A stretch of 64,000 nt of DNA. Origin: Paracoccaceae bacterium (lineage in GTDB: Bacteria > Pseudomonadota > Alphaproteobacteria > Rhodobacterales > Rhodobacteraceae). Both the position numbers and the translations under genes were made by a program. Where the stretch lies: NCBI GenBank assembly GCA_033344815.1, contig JAWPMR010000001.1:4822136-4886135 (forward strand), written 5' to 3'. Positions 26,651 through 35,691 of the stretch are shown piece after piece. A model generated the notes under the pieces. It was not told the DNA's origin. It was given only the letters and a program-made list of their open reading frames with translations, and ran no database searches. The first letter of the stretch is position 1. Every line of letters begins with the position of its first letter.

Positions 26651-27022
26651 AAGAAGCTTATCCGCTTTTGTGCGCCCAGCGTAGAAAAACCTGGGCTTTC
26701 GGATATAGCTGGCCGCGTGCGCGATTTGTTGAGCGAGGTTTCGGACATTTCTGGCGATACACTGCGTCTCGCAGGCCTGCAGGTGCTGCGCGCGCCGGGC
26801 CTGGAATTGCTGCCGGTGGTCGAGGGCCCACCGCAAGAGGGTTTGCGCCTTGGGGCCTGTGTGGGTGGCATCGGCAAATACGTCTGCGTCGATTTGGACT
26901 GTGCCGATAACGCCGAAGAGGCGGGAATGGCAATGGTAGATGGAAACAGGCCTTGTTCGCTGGAAGTTCACAAGCATTGGGGGTGGGGTCATACTAAAAC
27001 ACCAAACCGATCACTCACTTAA
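26651..27022 (+). pseudogene. Truncated FAH-family hydrolase with lost start codon
   Basis: A ribosome binding site GGGAGG at 26638-26643 is followed by AAG at 26651 where ATG is expected. The frame then reads KLIRFCAP, GRVRDLLSEVSDISGDTL, LLPVVEGPP and VGGIGKYVCVDLDCADNAEEAGM, the N-terminal domain of ureidoglycolate-lyase/2,4-diketo-3-deoxy-L-fuconate-hydrolase-type proteins. Similarity ends near 26940 and an unrelated tail runs to a stop at 27022. About two thirds of the protein, including the metal site, is missing. It would have been the last gene of the rightward arm. Dead by two independent lesions. Confidence 0.8.
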
Positions 27023-27073
27023 TCGACTGTGTCATAATCGAACTTCCAGCCATGGCGCATAGAGAGAAGCAAC

Positions 27074-29161
27074 TCAAAACGACCGTTCCACGCGTACTAC
27101 CATGATTAGGTCTGGCTTTTCCGCTGCACCTAGAAGCTCCTGTGGCAGTGTTCGAAGTTTGGAACTCCAGTGTCCAAGATAGTGAATCTCCTTAAAGGTC
27201 GCGTCGATGAAGGGCATCAGAGTATTAGTGAAAGAGTCACCAACTACCCAGACAGTTTTCTCAGATAGTGGTGCCTTGTTCATCACGATCTCAGCGCGGG
27301 CAAAAGACGTTTCTGGCAGGTTCGTAAGAGGCTTGATTTCCAAGTCGGGAACGCTGGCCCATTCGACCTGCCAATTGTCGCCTTTGGCCACCGGTACATC
27401 CTCAAGCTGAGAGATCGTGATTAAATCGCCAGAGTATGGCCCTGCGGCTTCGAACGATACTTCCGGAACAAGCCAGCCCATGCGTTCTGCCATAGTGGAA
27501 AAGACAAGAAACGCTCCCTTGTCGTTCCAGTGCGTGTCTGTTTTGAAGTACAACAGACCGGAACTCTCCTTAGCATGCAGCAAGTCTTCGACCGGATCAA
27601 TCACAGTCAGATTCGGAATAGTGTTCAGTTGCTCGGTGAAATAGGTCACATAGCGCGCTTCTGAGGGCACTATCTCATAAGGCAGATACTCCGGATAGAC
27701 CGTGGATTTGTTTGGGCCAATCAACAAGACAACCGGCGTGTCTGTCGTCGCCGCAGCCTCAGCAAGGTCCGCGAAAAGCCTTACTTCACGGGCAATATCG
27801 TCTGGATTCGGGGGATGTGCGAGCTTCAGTTTCGCTACTGTTTTGTCGAACTCGTTGCCAAGAAAGAGCCACCCCTCCTGGCCCCGATACCATTTGGACG
27901 ATGGGCCATAAATATGTTCGGCCCCTGGACGTTTGATTGACAGCTCTTCTGGCGTACGCGTTGCAGAGAAATCTGTTCGACTGATTGCGTGTCCAGTCAG
28001 GCCAACGCAAATCATCGCGATCATTAAACCAATTATCTTCTGGCGAATATTTCTAAGTCCAAACCTCAAGGGCTTTTCAACAAACCTGACCGTCAGCCAC
28101 GCAAGAATTATCGCCAAAACGATTGCAACGCTTCGGGCATCCTGATGCGGAACCTCGCCTTCAACAATTTGGAGAAATGACAAAATGGGCCAGTGCCAAA
28201 GATAAAGCGGATAGCTGATCAAACCAAACCAGATCGCAATCGGGTTCATCATGAAAATCCGATTGGACCACGCGGTAGCTCCTGCCGCGATTATAAGAAT
28301 GGCACCGCAAACTGGAACGAGAGCCGAGGCAGAAGGATACGGCCTGTCTGAGGTGAACTCGACAAAACCGTAGATCAGGAGGCAAAGCCCTCCCAAGGCC
28401 AAGCCATTTTCAATGAAGCTCGTCTTTCCCTGTGCGATACCCAAGGGGACCATCCGCCCGATGAATGTGTCGACGAACGCCTTGGTTTTGGCTACCGCAT
28501 TACGTTTATAGTGCATCGTCCAGGCAAGCGCACTGCCGCTCAACAGTTCCCAGAAACGGCCGAAAGGCCAGAAAAAGACTTCGGTCGGTTTCGTCGTCAC
28601 GAAGCGAACGTTGAAATAAAACGATGCTAATGCAATCAAAAGTGTGATCCACATGAGGCTGAAGCGCTGCCTCCAGGCTAGCCACAGAGCGACTGGCCAA
28701 AAGATGTAAAATTGTTCTTCAACGGCAAGGCTCCACAAATGGAGCATGGGCTTCGTATCTGCAGCGGTATCGAAATATGCACTTTCGCCCACGAGTATGA
28801 AGTTTACGATGAAGGCTGCGCCACTGGCGACATGTTTTCCTAGTTGTTGAAACTCTTCTGACAATAGGGCGAACCAGCCGAAGATCAGAGAACTGGCCAT
28901 CACGAGAATGAGTGCCGGAAAAATCCTCCGGATGCGTCTACCAAAAAAGCCGCTAAACGAAAACGTGCCTTCCTCGAGGCCCTCAAAAATATGAGCGGTT
29001 ATGAGATACCCGCTGATTACGAAAAAGACATCAACCCCGATGAAGCCACCCGTCAAAGCCGTAGGAAAGGCGTGATACAAAACAACCGAAAGCACAGCAA
29101 AGGCCCTCAGGCCGTCTATTTCAGCCCTATACACCGTTTTTTTGGGTTCTGCTGAGGGCAT
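27074..29161 (-). CDS. Acyltransferase 3 family membrane protein with AlgX/AlgJ-like SGNH domain
   Basis: The 695-residue protein has an N-terminal acyltransferase-3 domain of about ten membrane segments: YRAEIDGLRAFAVLSVVLYHAF with the family His, GGFIGVDVFFVISGYLI, GRRIRRIFPAL, and LHLWSLAVEEQFYIFWP. A periplasmic-type domain from about residue 420 to the end has TDTHWND (Asp542, His544) and GDSF (Ser643), the catalytic pattern of AlgX/AlgJ-type SGNH O-acetyltransferases. It probably O-acetylates a surface polysaccharide. It is convergent with the decayed sugar locus and stands next to an insertion element. A somewhat higher A+T content than the neighbours suggests transfer. Confidence 0.85.
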   Translation of the reverse strand: MPSAEPKKTVYRAEIDGLRAFAVLSVVLYHAFPTALTGGFIGVDVFFVISGYLITAHIFEGLEEGTFSFSGFFGRRIRRIFPALILVMASSLIFGWFALLSEEFQQLGKHVASGAAFIVNFILVGESAYFDTAADTKPMLHLWSLAVEEQFYIFWPVALWLAWRQRFSLMWITLLIALASFYFNVRFVTTKPTEVFFWPFGRFWELLSGSALAWTMHYKRNAVAKTKAFVDTFIGRMVPLGIAQGKTSFIENGLALGGLCLLIYGFVEFTSDRPYPSASALVPVCGAILIIAAGATAWSNRIFMMNPIAIWFGLISYPLYLWHWPILSFLQIVEGEVPHQDARSVAIVLAIILAWLTVRFVEKPLRFGLRNIRQKIIGLMIAMICVGLTGHAISRTDFSATRTPEELSIKRPGAEHIYGPSSKWYRGQEGWLFLGNEFDKTVAKLKLAHPPNPDDIAREVRLFADLAEAAATTDTPVVLLIGPNKSTVYPEYLPYEIVPSEARYVTYFTEQLNTIPNLTVIDPVEDLLHAKESSGLLYFKTDTHWNDKGAFLVFSTMAERMGWLVPEVSFEAAGPYSGDLITISQLEDVPVAKGDNWQVEWASVPDLEIKPLTNLPETSFARAEIVMNKAPLSEKTVWVVGDSFTNTLMPFIDATFKEIHYLGHWSSKLRTLPQELLGAAEKPDLIMVVRVERSF

Positions 29162-29312
29162 GGTGCTCGCTTTGTAGTGTCAGCCCGCAGTTGATCTTCT
29201 GTGTGGTCCGGAGCATCTGTTCGGTTATTCACACAAAACTCGTTGCGCCCGCAACATGCAAAATTTGGAACGCTTTGCTCTAACCCGCCATTAGATGCAA
29301 CTTGCGCAAATG

Positions 29313-30979
29313 TCAGCTTTGGCCGACTTCAGAATTTTGCAATGGCAGCTCTGTCTGGAGGGTGTGTGGAAACCCGGTTGATCTCCGAGCCTCTAATCGC
29401 TTTCGACTTTTGTTTCCTTTTTGGCTTGGTGTCATCAACTTGATGGACTGGATGGATTGTGAGGACGGCGGAAGCCATCTGAGACGGATGGGGCTGTTTG
29501 GGCGCAAGTTGCAGGGCAAACGAGGGCTCTTGCGCCCTCGTAGTTGCGATCCTCGTCGGTACGTCCATGATCTCAGCACGCGGGTCATGTTGTAGGCGAG
29601 TACGTGCAGCGCCATCTTGCTGGCGACATTTTTCAACCTGCGCATCGTGAAGTGCGTCGCGCCCATCCATGATTTAATCGTGCCGTAGGGATGCTCAACC
29701 GTCATGCTGCGCACAGCGCGTTGAGTGGAATCCTTGTCCAGCCGCTGCTGCACCCGTTCCAGAACGTCTTCGTGTTCCCAGCGTCGAACGCGGCGTTCCT
29801 TGCTGTTTGTGCATTTGTCCCTAATCGCGCAGCCCGCGCATTCGCTCGACCAATATGTCCGGATAGCTTTGCCGTCTTGCTGGCCGGTAAATCGGTTAGT
29901 CAGCTTCTCGCCTGCCGGGCAAACGTAAATGTCTTGGTCAGCGGCATGAGCAAAGTCAGCCATATCGAACTGCCCGCGAGCCGCGGCATTAGAGGTCATG
30001 GGTTTTGGAACAACAACCGAGATACCAGCATCTTCGCTGGCAACAATTTCTTCGCCTTTGTAATACCCCTTGTCCGCGATTGCTGTGAGATGATCTGTCG
30101 TCACGACATCGTTCGCTGCCGCAGCCATCATCGACAAAGCATCTCGGTCAAAACCAAGCATCGTAACTTCATGCGCAACGATCAGGTGGTGATCGGTTTC
30201 GACAGCGGTTTGAACATTGTAATCGACCATGCGTGGCATCCGTGCTGTCGTCGCCATGGATCGGCCATCAATATCCGTCAACGAGACTTGGGTTTCGCCT
30301 GTCTCATCTATCCACTGTTCAATTGATCTGTAGCGCACGGCCTCCTTTTGCAGGTGTTCAAGCTTTCTCAAGGTAGGTTATATGCGAACCTCTGGCAGCA
30401 CCGTGCCAGTCTGCTCAACACCTCATCGGCACGATCCAACTCACCAATATAACGCTCGATTGCCTTGTCGATCTCACCCAACTTCTGACGCAGCTTACCA
30501 AGCGTATAATTCTTGGTTTTGGCATTCAAAACTTTGAACCGGTTGCCATCAATGGCAACGACATCACTGTCTAGCAAATCCATGTTGCGAAACAGGGCAA
30601 CGAACTGCTTACACACCCTGCAGATCGCAGGCACTTTATCTTTGTGGAAGTCCGCAATCGTCTTGAAGTCTGGCTTCAGCCGACCCGTCAGCCAAATGAG
30701 TTCCTGATTACGTCCGCACTCTCGTTCCAGCTGCCGCGATGACTGGACCTGGTTCAAATAACCGTAGAGGTAAATCCGCAGCATCAGACCTGGATGATGA
30801 CCCGGTCTGCCGGTGGCCGCGCGTTGCACATTGAAGCCAAGTGCTGCGAGCTCAAGCATGTCACTAAAGGCATCAATGGCACGTACAGAGCTGTTCTCTT
30901 CAACGTAATCATCAAGGTGTTCAGGCAGCGACACCGTCTGCTGGCGATCCAAACCTTCGATAAATTGCGCTATGACCAA
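29313..30979 (-). pseudogene. IS1182-family transposase, frameshifted
   Basis: The N-terminal part (30979 to 30368) has the IS1182 pattern: SVRAIDAF, GRPGHHPGLMLRIYLYGYLN, RECGRNQELIWLTGRLKPDFKTIADF and a DDE Asp in DVVAIDGNRF. The C-terminal part (30371 to 29313) has TAIADKGYY, ECAGCAIRDKCT and VEHPYGTIKSWMG with the DDE Glu. Around 30403-30410 the frame shifts, and further small indels near 30375-30385 add an in-frame TAA. The overlap of the two frames (TTGA) could suggest programmed recoding, but several indels argue for decay. Confidence 0.82.
29358..29373 (+). repeat. Left terminal inverted repeat of the IS1182-type element
   Basis: The 16 bases GAGGGTGTGTGGAAAC match the reverse complement of 31031-31046 without mismatch and point into the element. 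The transposase frame reads through this repeat and ends outside it. Confidence 0.8.
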
Positions 30980-31030
30980 CCTCCGTACCGAATACGGAAA
31001 TCATACCGTCAGCCCGGTCAAAATGGGGGA

Positions 31031-31046
31031 GTTTCCACACACCCTC
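31031..31046 (-). repeat. Right terminal inverted repeat of the IS1182-type element
   Basis: This is the exact reverse complement of 29358-29373. It lies about 50 bases upstream of the transposase start on the minus strand, the expected distance for an outer end. Confidence 0.8.
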
Positions 31047-31049
31047 TCC

Positions 31050-31474
31050 GCTCTGTCGCGGGTGCTTTGCGCAGTACCCAAGTAATACGGGCTTTCACCA
31101 AACCTTAGCTGCAGCTTGAGTCTATGACGGCACCTGGTCTGAAGTGGACATGACCGTCAACCATGTCGGGTGGAGCAGCAGGCATTCTCCGCAGGTGCTA
31201 AATCTCACGGTCCTATCCGGGAAGCTTGATATTCAACGACTCATCAACGCCATTCATTTCTGCTGCGCAGCAAAAAACATCGAGCCGGTATCGATCATAG
31301 CCAACGATGGGTTATCGGGTCGATGCTAGCGACAAAACCTAAAGGCGTGGTAGTACTCAACTGGAAAATCAAAGTCAGGTTCGGCGTGGTAGGCAGGTTT
31401 GATCTGCACGCGAAGAGATCGCGTTGGAACCTACAAAGCAGCTAGTGCCGGAATGTTTAGACAAGGAAATCGAA
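31050..31474. other. 425-bp stretch without a supported gene
   Basis: Between the insertion element and the amidase gene I see no recognisable product. A 61-codon plus-strand frame at 31144-31329 has no clear ribosome binding site and no known motif. The last part must contain the promoter of the amidase gene, but no clear -35/-10 pair can be assigned. Confidence 0.45.
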
Positions 31475-32590
31475 ATGAATTTTTTGACAAAGTTTTGTGG
31501 TCTGGCCGTCGTAGGAATCATGAGTTTCAGCGCAAATTCGGCGCGTTCTTGTACCTTTATCACACTTACAGGCGCTGATGGCACGGTCGTTGCCTCACGG
31601 ACAATGGAATGGGGCGCTTTCGATTTGTCGCCGATGATGACGTTCGTACCTGCGGGTACGAATGGCGCATCCATGCGTATGCCAGACGGGCAGGACGGGG
31701 CAAAATGGGTTACCAAATATGACGTCACCGGCGTGACAATTCTGGACCAGATGCTGTTTGGCGATGGGATCAACTCCGAAGGTTTGAACGTGTCCTTGCT
31801 CTATTTGCCAGGGTTCGCAGAGTATCAGGCATACGACCCTGAAAAAGCTGAAAGTTCGCTCGCTCCTGTGGATTTTGGTGGATTCATGTTAGGTCAATTT
31901 GCGACTGTGGCCGAAGTCAGGCAGGCAGTCGAAAATATCCGTGTTGTGCCGATTGTCACACCCGAACTTGGTATTCCTGCGCCGGCGCATTTCTCAATAA
32001 CCGACAAAAGCGGCGACCAGATCATAGTTGAATATGTCGAGGGCGCACTGACAGTTCATGAAAACTCGTTAGGTGTTATGACGAATTCACCGCCTTACGA
32101 CTGGCATGTCAATAATGCGCGGAATTATATCAACATGCGATCCGTGGATTGGCCTGAGGTTGACATCAACGGTGTTGATCTTGCGCCTATTGGGTATGGA
32201 ACCGGGCTTTTGGGTTTACCCGGAGATTTTACACCGCCCTCACGGTTTATCCGTGCGTTGGCTTGGACGCAAACGTCTCGTCCGACCGATGGTGGAGAAG
32301 ATACGGTACACGAGGCTCTTCGCATTCTTGCAAATTTCCAACTGCCAATGGAGGCGACCGATCAAAAGTTGAATCCAGCCGAGCTGGAAGTTTTGAAGTA
32401 CGGAGGCACACAGTACACAGTGGCATATGATTTGCAGAATTTGAGGGCCTATTTCCAAACAAGCGATAACCCTGGGGTGCGCAGCGTTGACTTAAGCAAT
32501 TTTGATTTCGACGGACTCTCCACGCCATTGAAAATACCAATGCGCGATCCGGGGATGCCGTTTGCAATAGATGTAACACCTGGTCGCTGA
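31475..32590 (+). CDS. Secreted choloylglycine hydrolase / penicillin V acylase family amidase
   Basis: The 371-residue precursor starts at ATG 31475 behind AAGGAA. It has a signal peptide of 25 residues ending at NSARS, immediately followed by Cys26, which becomes the N-terminal nucleophile of this Ntn-hydrolase family after processing. Further active-site motifs are ASRTMEW with Arg42, a DGIN-type stretch GDGINSEGLNV, and MTNSPPYDWHV with the conserved Asn. Family members hydrolyse linear amides such as bile salts, penicillin V or acyl-homoserine lactones. Gram-negative, periplasmic members often act on long-chain acyl-homoserine lactones, a possibility here. It is flanked by an insertion element and a terminator-like hairpin. 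Confidence 0.87.
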   Translation: MNFLTKFCGLAVVGIMSFSANSARSCTFITLTGADGTVVASRTMEWGAFDLSPMMTFVPAGTNGASMRMPDGQDGAKWVTKYDVTGVTILDQMLFGDGINSEGLNVSLLYLPGFAEYQAYDPEKAESSLAPVDFGGFMLGQFATVAEVRQAVENIRVVPIVTPELGIPAPAHFSITDKSGDQIIVEYVEGALTVHENSLGVMTNSPPYDWHVNNARNYINMRSVDWPEVDINGVDLAPIGYGTGLLGLPGDFTPPSRFIRALAWTQTSRPTDGGEDTVHEALRILANFQLPMEATDQKLNPAELEVLKYGGTQYTVAYDLQNLRAYFQTSDNPGVRSVDLSNFDFDGLSTPLKIPMRDPGMPFAIDVTPGR

Positions 32591-32610
32591 AAACTGCATC
32601 CCCTACGATG

Positions 32611-32638
32611 AAAGGGCCCCTGACCAGAGGCCGCTTTT
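32611..32638 (+). terminator. Probable terminator of the amidase gene
   Basis: An 8-bp stem with one bulged base (AAAGGGCC against GGCC-G-CTTT) and a 10-base loop begins about 20 bases after the stop codon and is followed by TTTT. Confidence 0.5.
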
Positions 32639-32804
32639 ACGCTTCAGAAGGCCAGAGACTGTCGGCTTTAGCCGAAATGAATTGACCGTCCAGACGATGA
32701 CACGCGGGATTCCTTTGACGGTGCCATCACCCGCAACAGATATTTTGAACTACAAGCACCTCGGGCAGAAAAAGAAGGTGACGATCTGGAGCGGTTTGTG
32801 ATTT

Positions 32805-33016
32805 CTAGGGAGACAACTCCAGCAATTTTAGGAGTTTGACATCCGGCAAACTGAATGTCTTGTCGAAAATGGGCTGTTCAGGGCCGTAGATGGGTGTATC
32901 GATCAACCCGTCTCTATAAAGATCGGCCTCAATGAGGGGCGCCGATTATGCCCGAGCGATAGGCACGGCGAGGAGAATGGCCAGAACCGACGTGGTTGCG
33001 AGAAAACGGGTTTCAT
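32805..33016 (-). pseudogene. Remnant of a small secreted-protein gene
   Basis: On the minus strand, a frame beginning next to the ATG at 33014-33016 encodes a signal-peptide-like TRFLATTSVLAILLAVPIARA. It meets a TAA, then continues as APLIEADLYRDGLIDTPIYG and FDKTFSLPDVKLLKLLELSP to a TAG at 32805. The ATG itself is out of frame by one base, so an indel and a stop are needed to explain it. The product is not one I recognise. The remaining gap between 32639 and 33129 holds nothing else I can support. Confidence 0.4.
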
Positions 33017-33129
33017 GTCCGGAATCTTGTCCCCGAAATCTGGTGGTATAGGTTCCGCGCGGGTGTAGCGAAGGTCCGAAGTGAAATGTCTTGGCAGTTC
33101 TGAACGCCTGCCGGGATCACATTGGGCGA

Positions 33130-34581
33130 CTATTTCTTCATCGCAACGAGCGGGGGAGGCGTATAGGTCTGGGCGATAATATCCGAGCCCGGCCCGTAAT
33201 TACGCAGCACCATCCAGAACGGACCATTCGGCGCTGGCAACCAGTTGGCTTCGTTATCCTTGCCTGGCGATGTTTCGCTGATATAAATCGTCAGCGATCC
33301 GTCATCGCCATAGACGACACCACTTGTGGAACTCCCGATTGAATAGCGGTCGATTGGATTGTCGACCAGAAAACGTTCGGGCAGTTCATACATGGTGATC
33401 GACCAGAAGAACTTCACATCAGGCAATTGGTCTTCGGTGAAAGTGATCTCGTAACTGGCCTTGCTGCCATCGGTCGGGTTGCCATCGCTATCGGCGGGCA
33501 AAGGTATATAGACCGATATGGTGTCAACATTGCCAAAGATCCCGAAAAATACGCCGAGGGCACGATTGAGGTAATCATCTTTTGCATCCGCGCGGGAGCG
33601 GTAGAATTTGAGGGGTTCGGCGAGAACATTAGCGTTGGAGACGGCCTCTTGGATCGCATCCTTCTGACCCGCCAGGATTGCGTCCTGTATTTCCTTGCTT
33701 AGCGTGGAGGGGTTCCACGGTTTGCCGCGCTCAAGTCCGATCTTTGCCATGTCGGCATAAGCATCCTTGTCTATGTCGTTGGCAGTCGTGAACGGAAGCA
33801 GGAACGCAGCATATTCCCAAAATCTGTCAGTCGTCTCGTCACCAACGGTCCAGGTCATCCACTCGATTTCGGGAGCGGGTTCCGGTGCGTCGGTTCCAAG
33901 GAATGCGCTGAGCGGCTGCAGCTTATACTTCTTCTGGATGTCTTGGACGTTCGGCAAATCTTGGTCACCGAGAAGTTGCGTGCGCGTTAGCGTTGACAGG
34001 ATATCGCTTTCACCCTGGATCACACGGTCGATGCCCTCGGGCAGCGCGCCAGTCCAAGAGGGTGATGCCAGCAAGACACTAACCCCTCCATTGCCATCTT
34101 CGGGCGAACCCGGATTGCCCAATACATATCCCCAGAGATCATTCCACTGGCTCGTGTAGAACCTGCTGTTGTCGATCTTGGGTAGTGTCATTACCCATGG
34201 TTCGGCGCGCAGGTCGAGCCAGGCATAGGAATACGGACTGTCGTTATTCGGCGTAACGATGGTGGTGTCCGCCGGGGTAGACGTGCCCAAATGCAGCCAG
34301 TTTCCCAGACATACGCCGTTCTTGGGGTCCAGTGCTTGCTGGTACATCGTGCCGTAGTACATCACCATCGGATATGTGAAGACATAGGCCTGTTTGGCGA
34401 TTTTCCTCGCCTCCTCGGCTGTCAGATCAGCAGCGGCATGACCGCCAACGGCCGAAGAAAGCGCGAGCGAGACACCAAGGGCTGCCATGCGGACTGAGTG
34501 CAGGATGCCCCCAGGCCTGGCACAGTGTCTCGGCCGGTTGGCAGGACTTGTCGGGGCGGTTGGTTCTAAGGAGTTTGTCAT
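33130..34581 (-). CDS. Exported DUF1254/DUF1214 family protein
   Basis: The 483-residue protein starts at ATG 34581 behind AAGGAA. A signal-peptide-like segment (ALGVSLALSSAVGGHAAA) begins about 30 residues in, giving an unusually long N-terminal region. The DUF1254 domain follows with AYVFTYPMVMYYGTMY and NNDSPYSYAWLDLRAEPWVMTLP, then DUF1214 with FFWSITMYELPERFLVDNPIDRYSI and NWLPAPNGPFWMVLRNYGP. Such proteins are probably periplasmic and no enzyme activity is firmly established. It stands alone between remnants of other genes. Confidence 0.87.
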   Translation of the reverse strand: MTNSLEPTAPTSPANRPRHCARPGGILHSVRMAALGVSLALSSAVGGHAAADLTAEEARKIAKQAYVFTYPMVMYYGTMYQQALDPKNGVCLGNWLHLGTSTPADTTIVTPNNDSPYSYAWLDLRAEPWVMTLPKIDNSRFYTSQWNDLWGYVLGNPGSPEDGNGGVSVLLASPSWTGALPEGIDRVIQGESDILSTLTRTQLLGDQDLPNVQDIQKKYKLQPLSAFLGTDAPEPAPEIEWMTWTVGDETTDRFWEYAAFLLPFTTANDIDKDAYADMAKIGLERGKPWNPSTLSKEIQDAILAGQKDAIQEAVSNANVLAEPLKFYRSRADAKDDYLNRALGVFFGIFGNVDTISVYIPLPADSDGNPTDGSKASYEITFTEDQLPDVKFFWSITMYELPERFLVDNPIDRYSIGSSTSGVVYGDDGSLTIYISETSPGKDNEANWLPAPNGPFWMVLRNYGPGSDIIAQTYTPPPLVAMKK

Positions 34582-34698
34582 CGACGATTTCCTTGTGATG
34601 GGAGGCAGATCCAGCTTCGGCCTGAAAATGTCCGTCTTCGAACAGTTTAACACAGATGGCGGTTTGACGTTGAGGTGTCACTGCTAATCTGGCTTCAG

Positions 34699-34960
34699 TT
34701 AAGCAGCGGATTTGGCGGGCTGCAAGCGCCTTGGTTTCATTGCTTTCCTCTTTGTCTTTTCACGTTCGAGCAGGATGGTATGGCCTCTGTCCTTGTGGAT
34801 GTCGGCGGGTGTCAAATTACGCAAGCTCTCGTGATATCTCTGGTGATTGCAGTGCCTGACAAAAGCCGCGATCTGCGCTTCGAAATCACCAGGCAGGAAG
34901 TCGTTTTCCAACAAGAGGCGGTTCTTGAGAGACTGGCGTCAGCATTCCCGCGCCCGGCAG
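34699..34960 (-). mobile_element. IS3-family transposase (OrfB) remnant
   Basis: The minus-strand frame reads SLKNRLLLENDFLPGDFEAQI, then FVRHCNHQRYHESLRNLTPADIH and ILLEREKTKRKAMKPRRLQ, the C-terminal end of an IS3-type integrase core. It is open only from about 34945, preceded by a stop, and no OrfA, inverted repeats or upstream catalytic part are present. It marks the right edge of the accessory region; hpt starts the core genes again. Confidence 0.8.
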
Positions 34961-35079
34961 TCATTTTGCAGAAACGATGAAAGGTATAGAGGTCGATCTT
35001 TGCATCTGATCAGAGCCCGGCAACAGATGGACTCCATCACAAACACGCGCCGCAAGCGGTAACGCTGACACAAAAACTC

Positions 35080-35622
35080 TCAGGTCTCTTCGAAACGGAC
35101 CTTGCCGATAAAGGGTAGGTTTCGGTTTCGCTGAGCAAAATCAATGCCGTAACCAACGACGAATTCATCTGGAATTTCAAAACCAGTCCAGCTTGCCTTG
35201 AAATCCACTTCGCGCCGGCTTGGCTTGTCCAGCAATGCTATGGACTTAAGACGCGCGGGCAGGCGGCTTTCCAACAGATGCGTGACATGGTTCAGGGTGT
35301 GGCCTGTGTCGACAATGTCCTCAACCACCAGAACATCACGCCCCTCAATTGTGCCGCGCAAGTCCTTCAGAATGCGCACCTCGCGGCTGCTTTCCATGCC
35401 GTCTCCATAGCTGGAGGCTTCCAGAAAATCGACCTCGATCGGCAAATCTAATTCGCGCACCAGGTCGGCAATAAACACAAAACTGCCCCGCAACAAACCA
35501 ACCACCACCAGCTTGTCGGTGCCGGCGAACTCTGTCTTGATGTCGCGGCAAAGCTCTTCAATGCGTGCGGCAATCGATTTGGCTGAAATCATTTCATCTA
35601 TGACATATGGACGCGTGGACAT
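35080..35622 (-). CDS. hpt: Hypoxanthine phosphoribosyltransferase
   Basis: The 180-residue enzyme salvages hypoxanthine and possibly guanine to nucleotides. The PRPP-binding motif [14 protein letters not shown], the N-terminal [16 protein letters not shown] loop, and the purine-contact FVVGYGIDF near the C terminus are all present. Length is normal. It is transcribed divergently from the COQ10/RatA-type gene, with a 69-bp gap. Confidence 0.94.
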   Translation of the reverse strand: MSTRPYVIDEMISAKSIAARIEELCRDIKTEFAGTDKLVVVGLLRGSFVFIADLVRELDLPIEVDFLEASSYGDGMESSREVRILKDLRGTIEGRDVLVVEDIVDTGHTLNHVTHLLESRLPARLKSIALLDKPSRREVDFKASWTGFEIPDEFVVGYGIDFAQRNRNLPFIGKVRFEET

Positions 35623-35691
35623 GGGTTAGGCCTTGATCTTGAGCGATGGAAATAGGACACGAATGGCTACCCTTACCAAACTGACAAATCA

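Larger units (their letters stand above)
29356..31049 (-). mobile_element. Defective IS1182-family insertion element
   Basis: The element spans about 1.69 kb between 16-bp perfect inverted repeats and contains one broken transposase. An identical 8-base word, GCTCTGTC, lies just outside both ends (29348-29355 and 31050-31057) and may be the target duplication. The exact outer bases are uncertain by two or three positions. Confidence 0.75.

Noticed and set aside
30368-30420. Possible programmed frameshift in the IS1182-type transposase
   Set aside because: More than one indel and an in-frame stop are needed to join the frames, and no slippery heptamer with a clear role was found, so decay is simpler.
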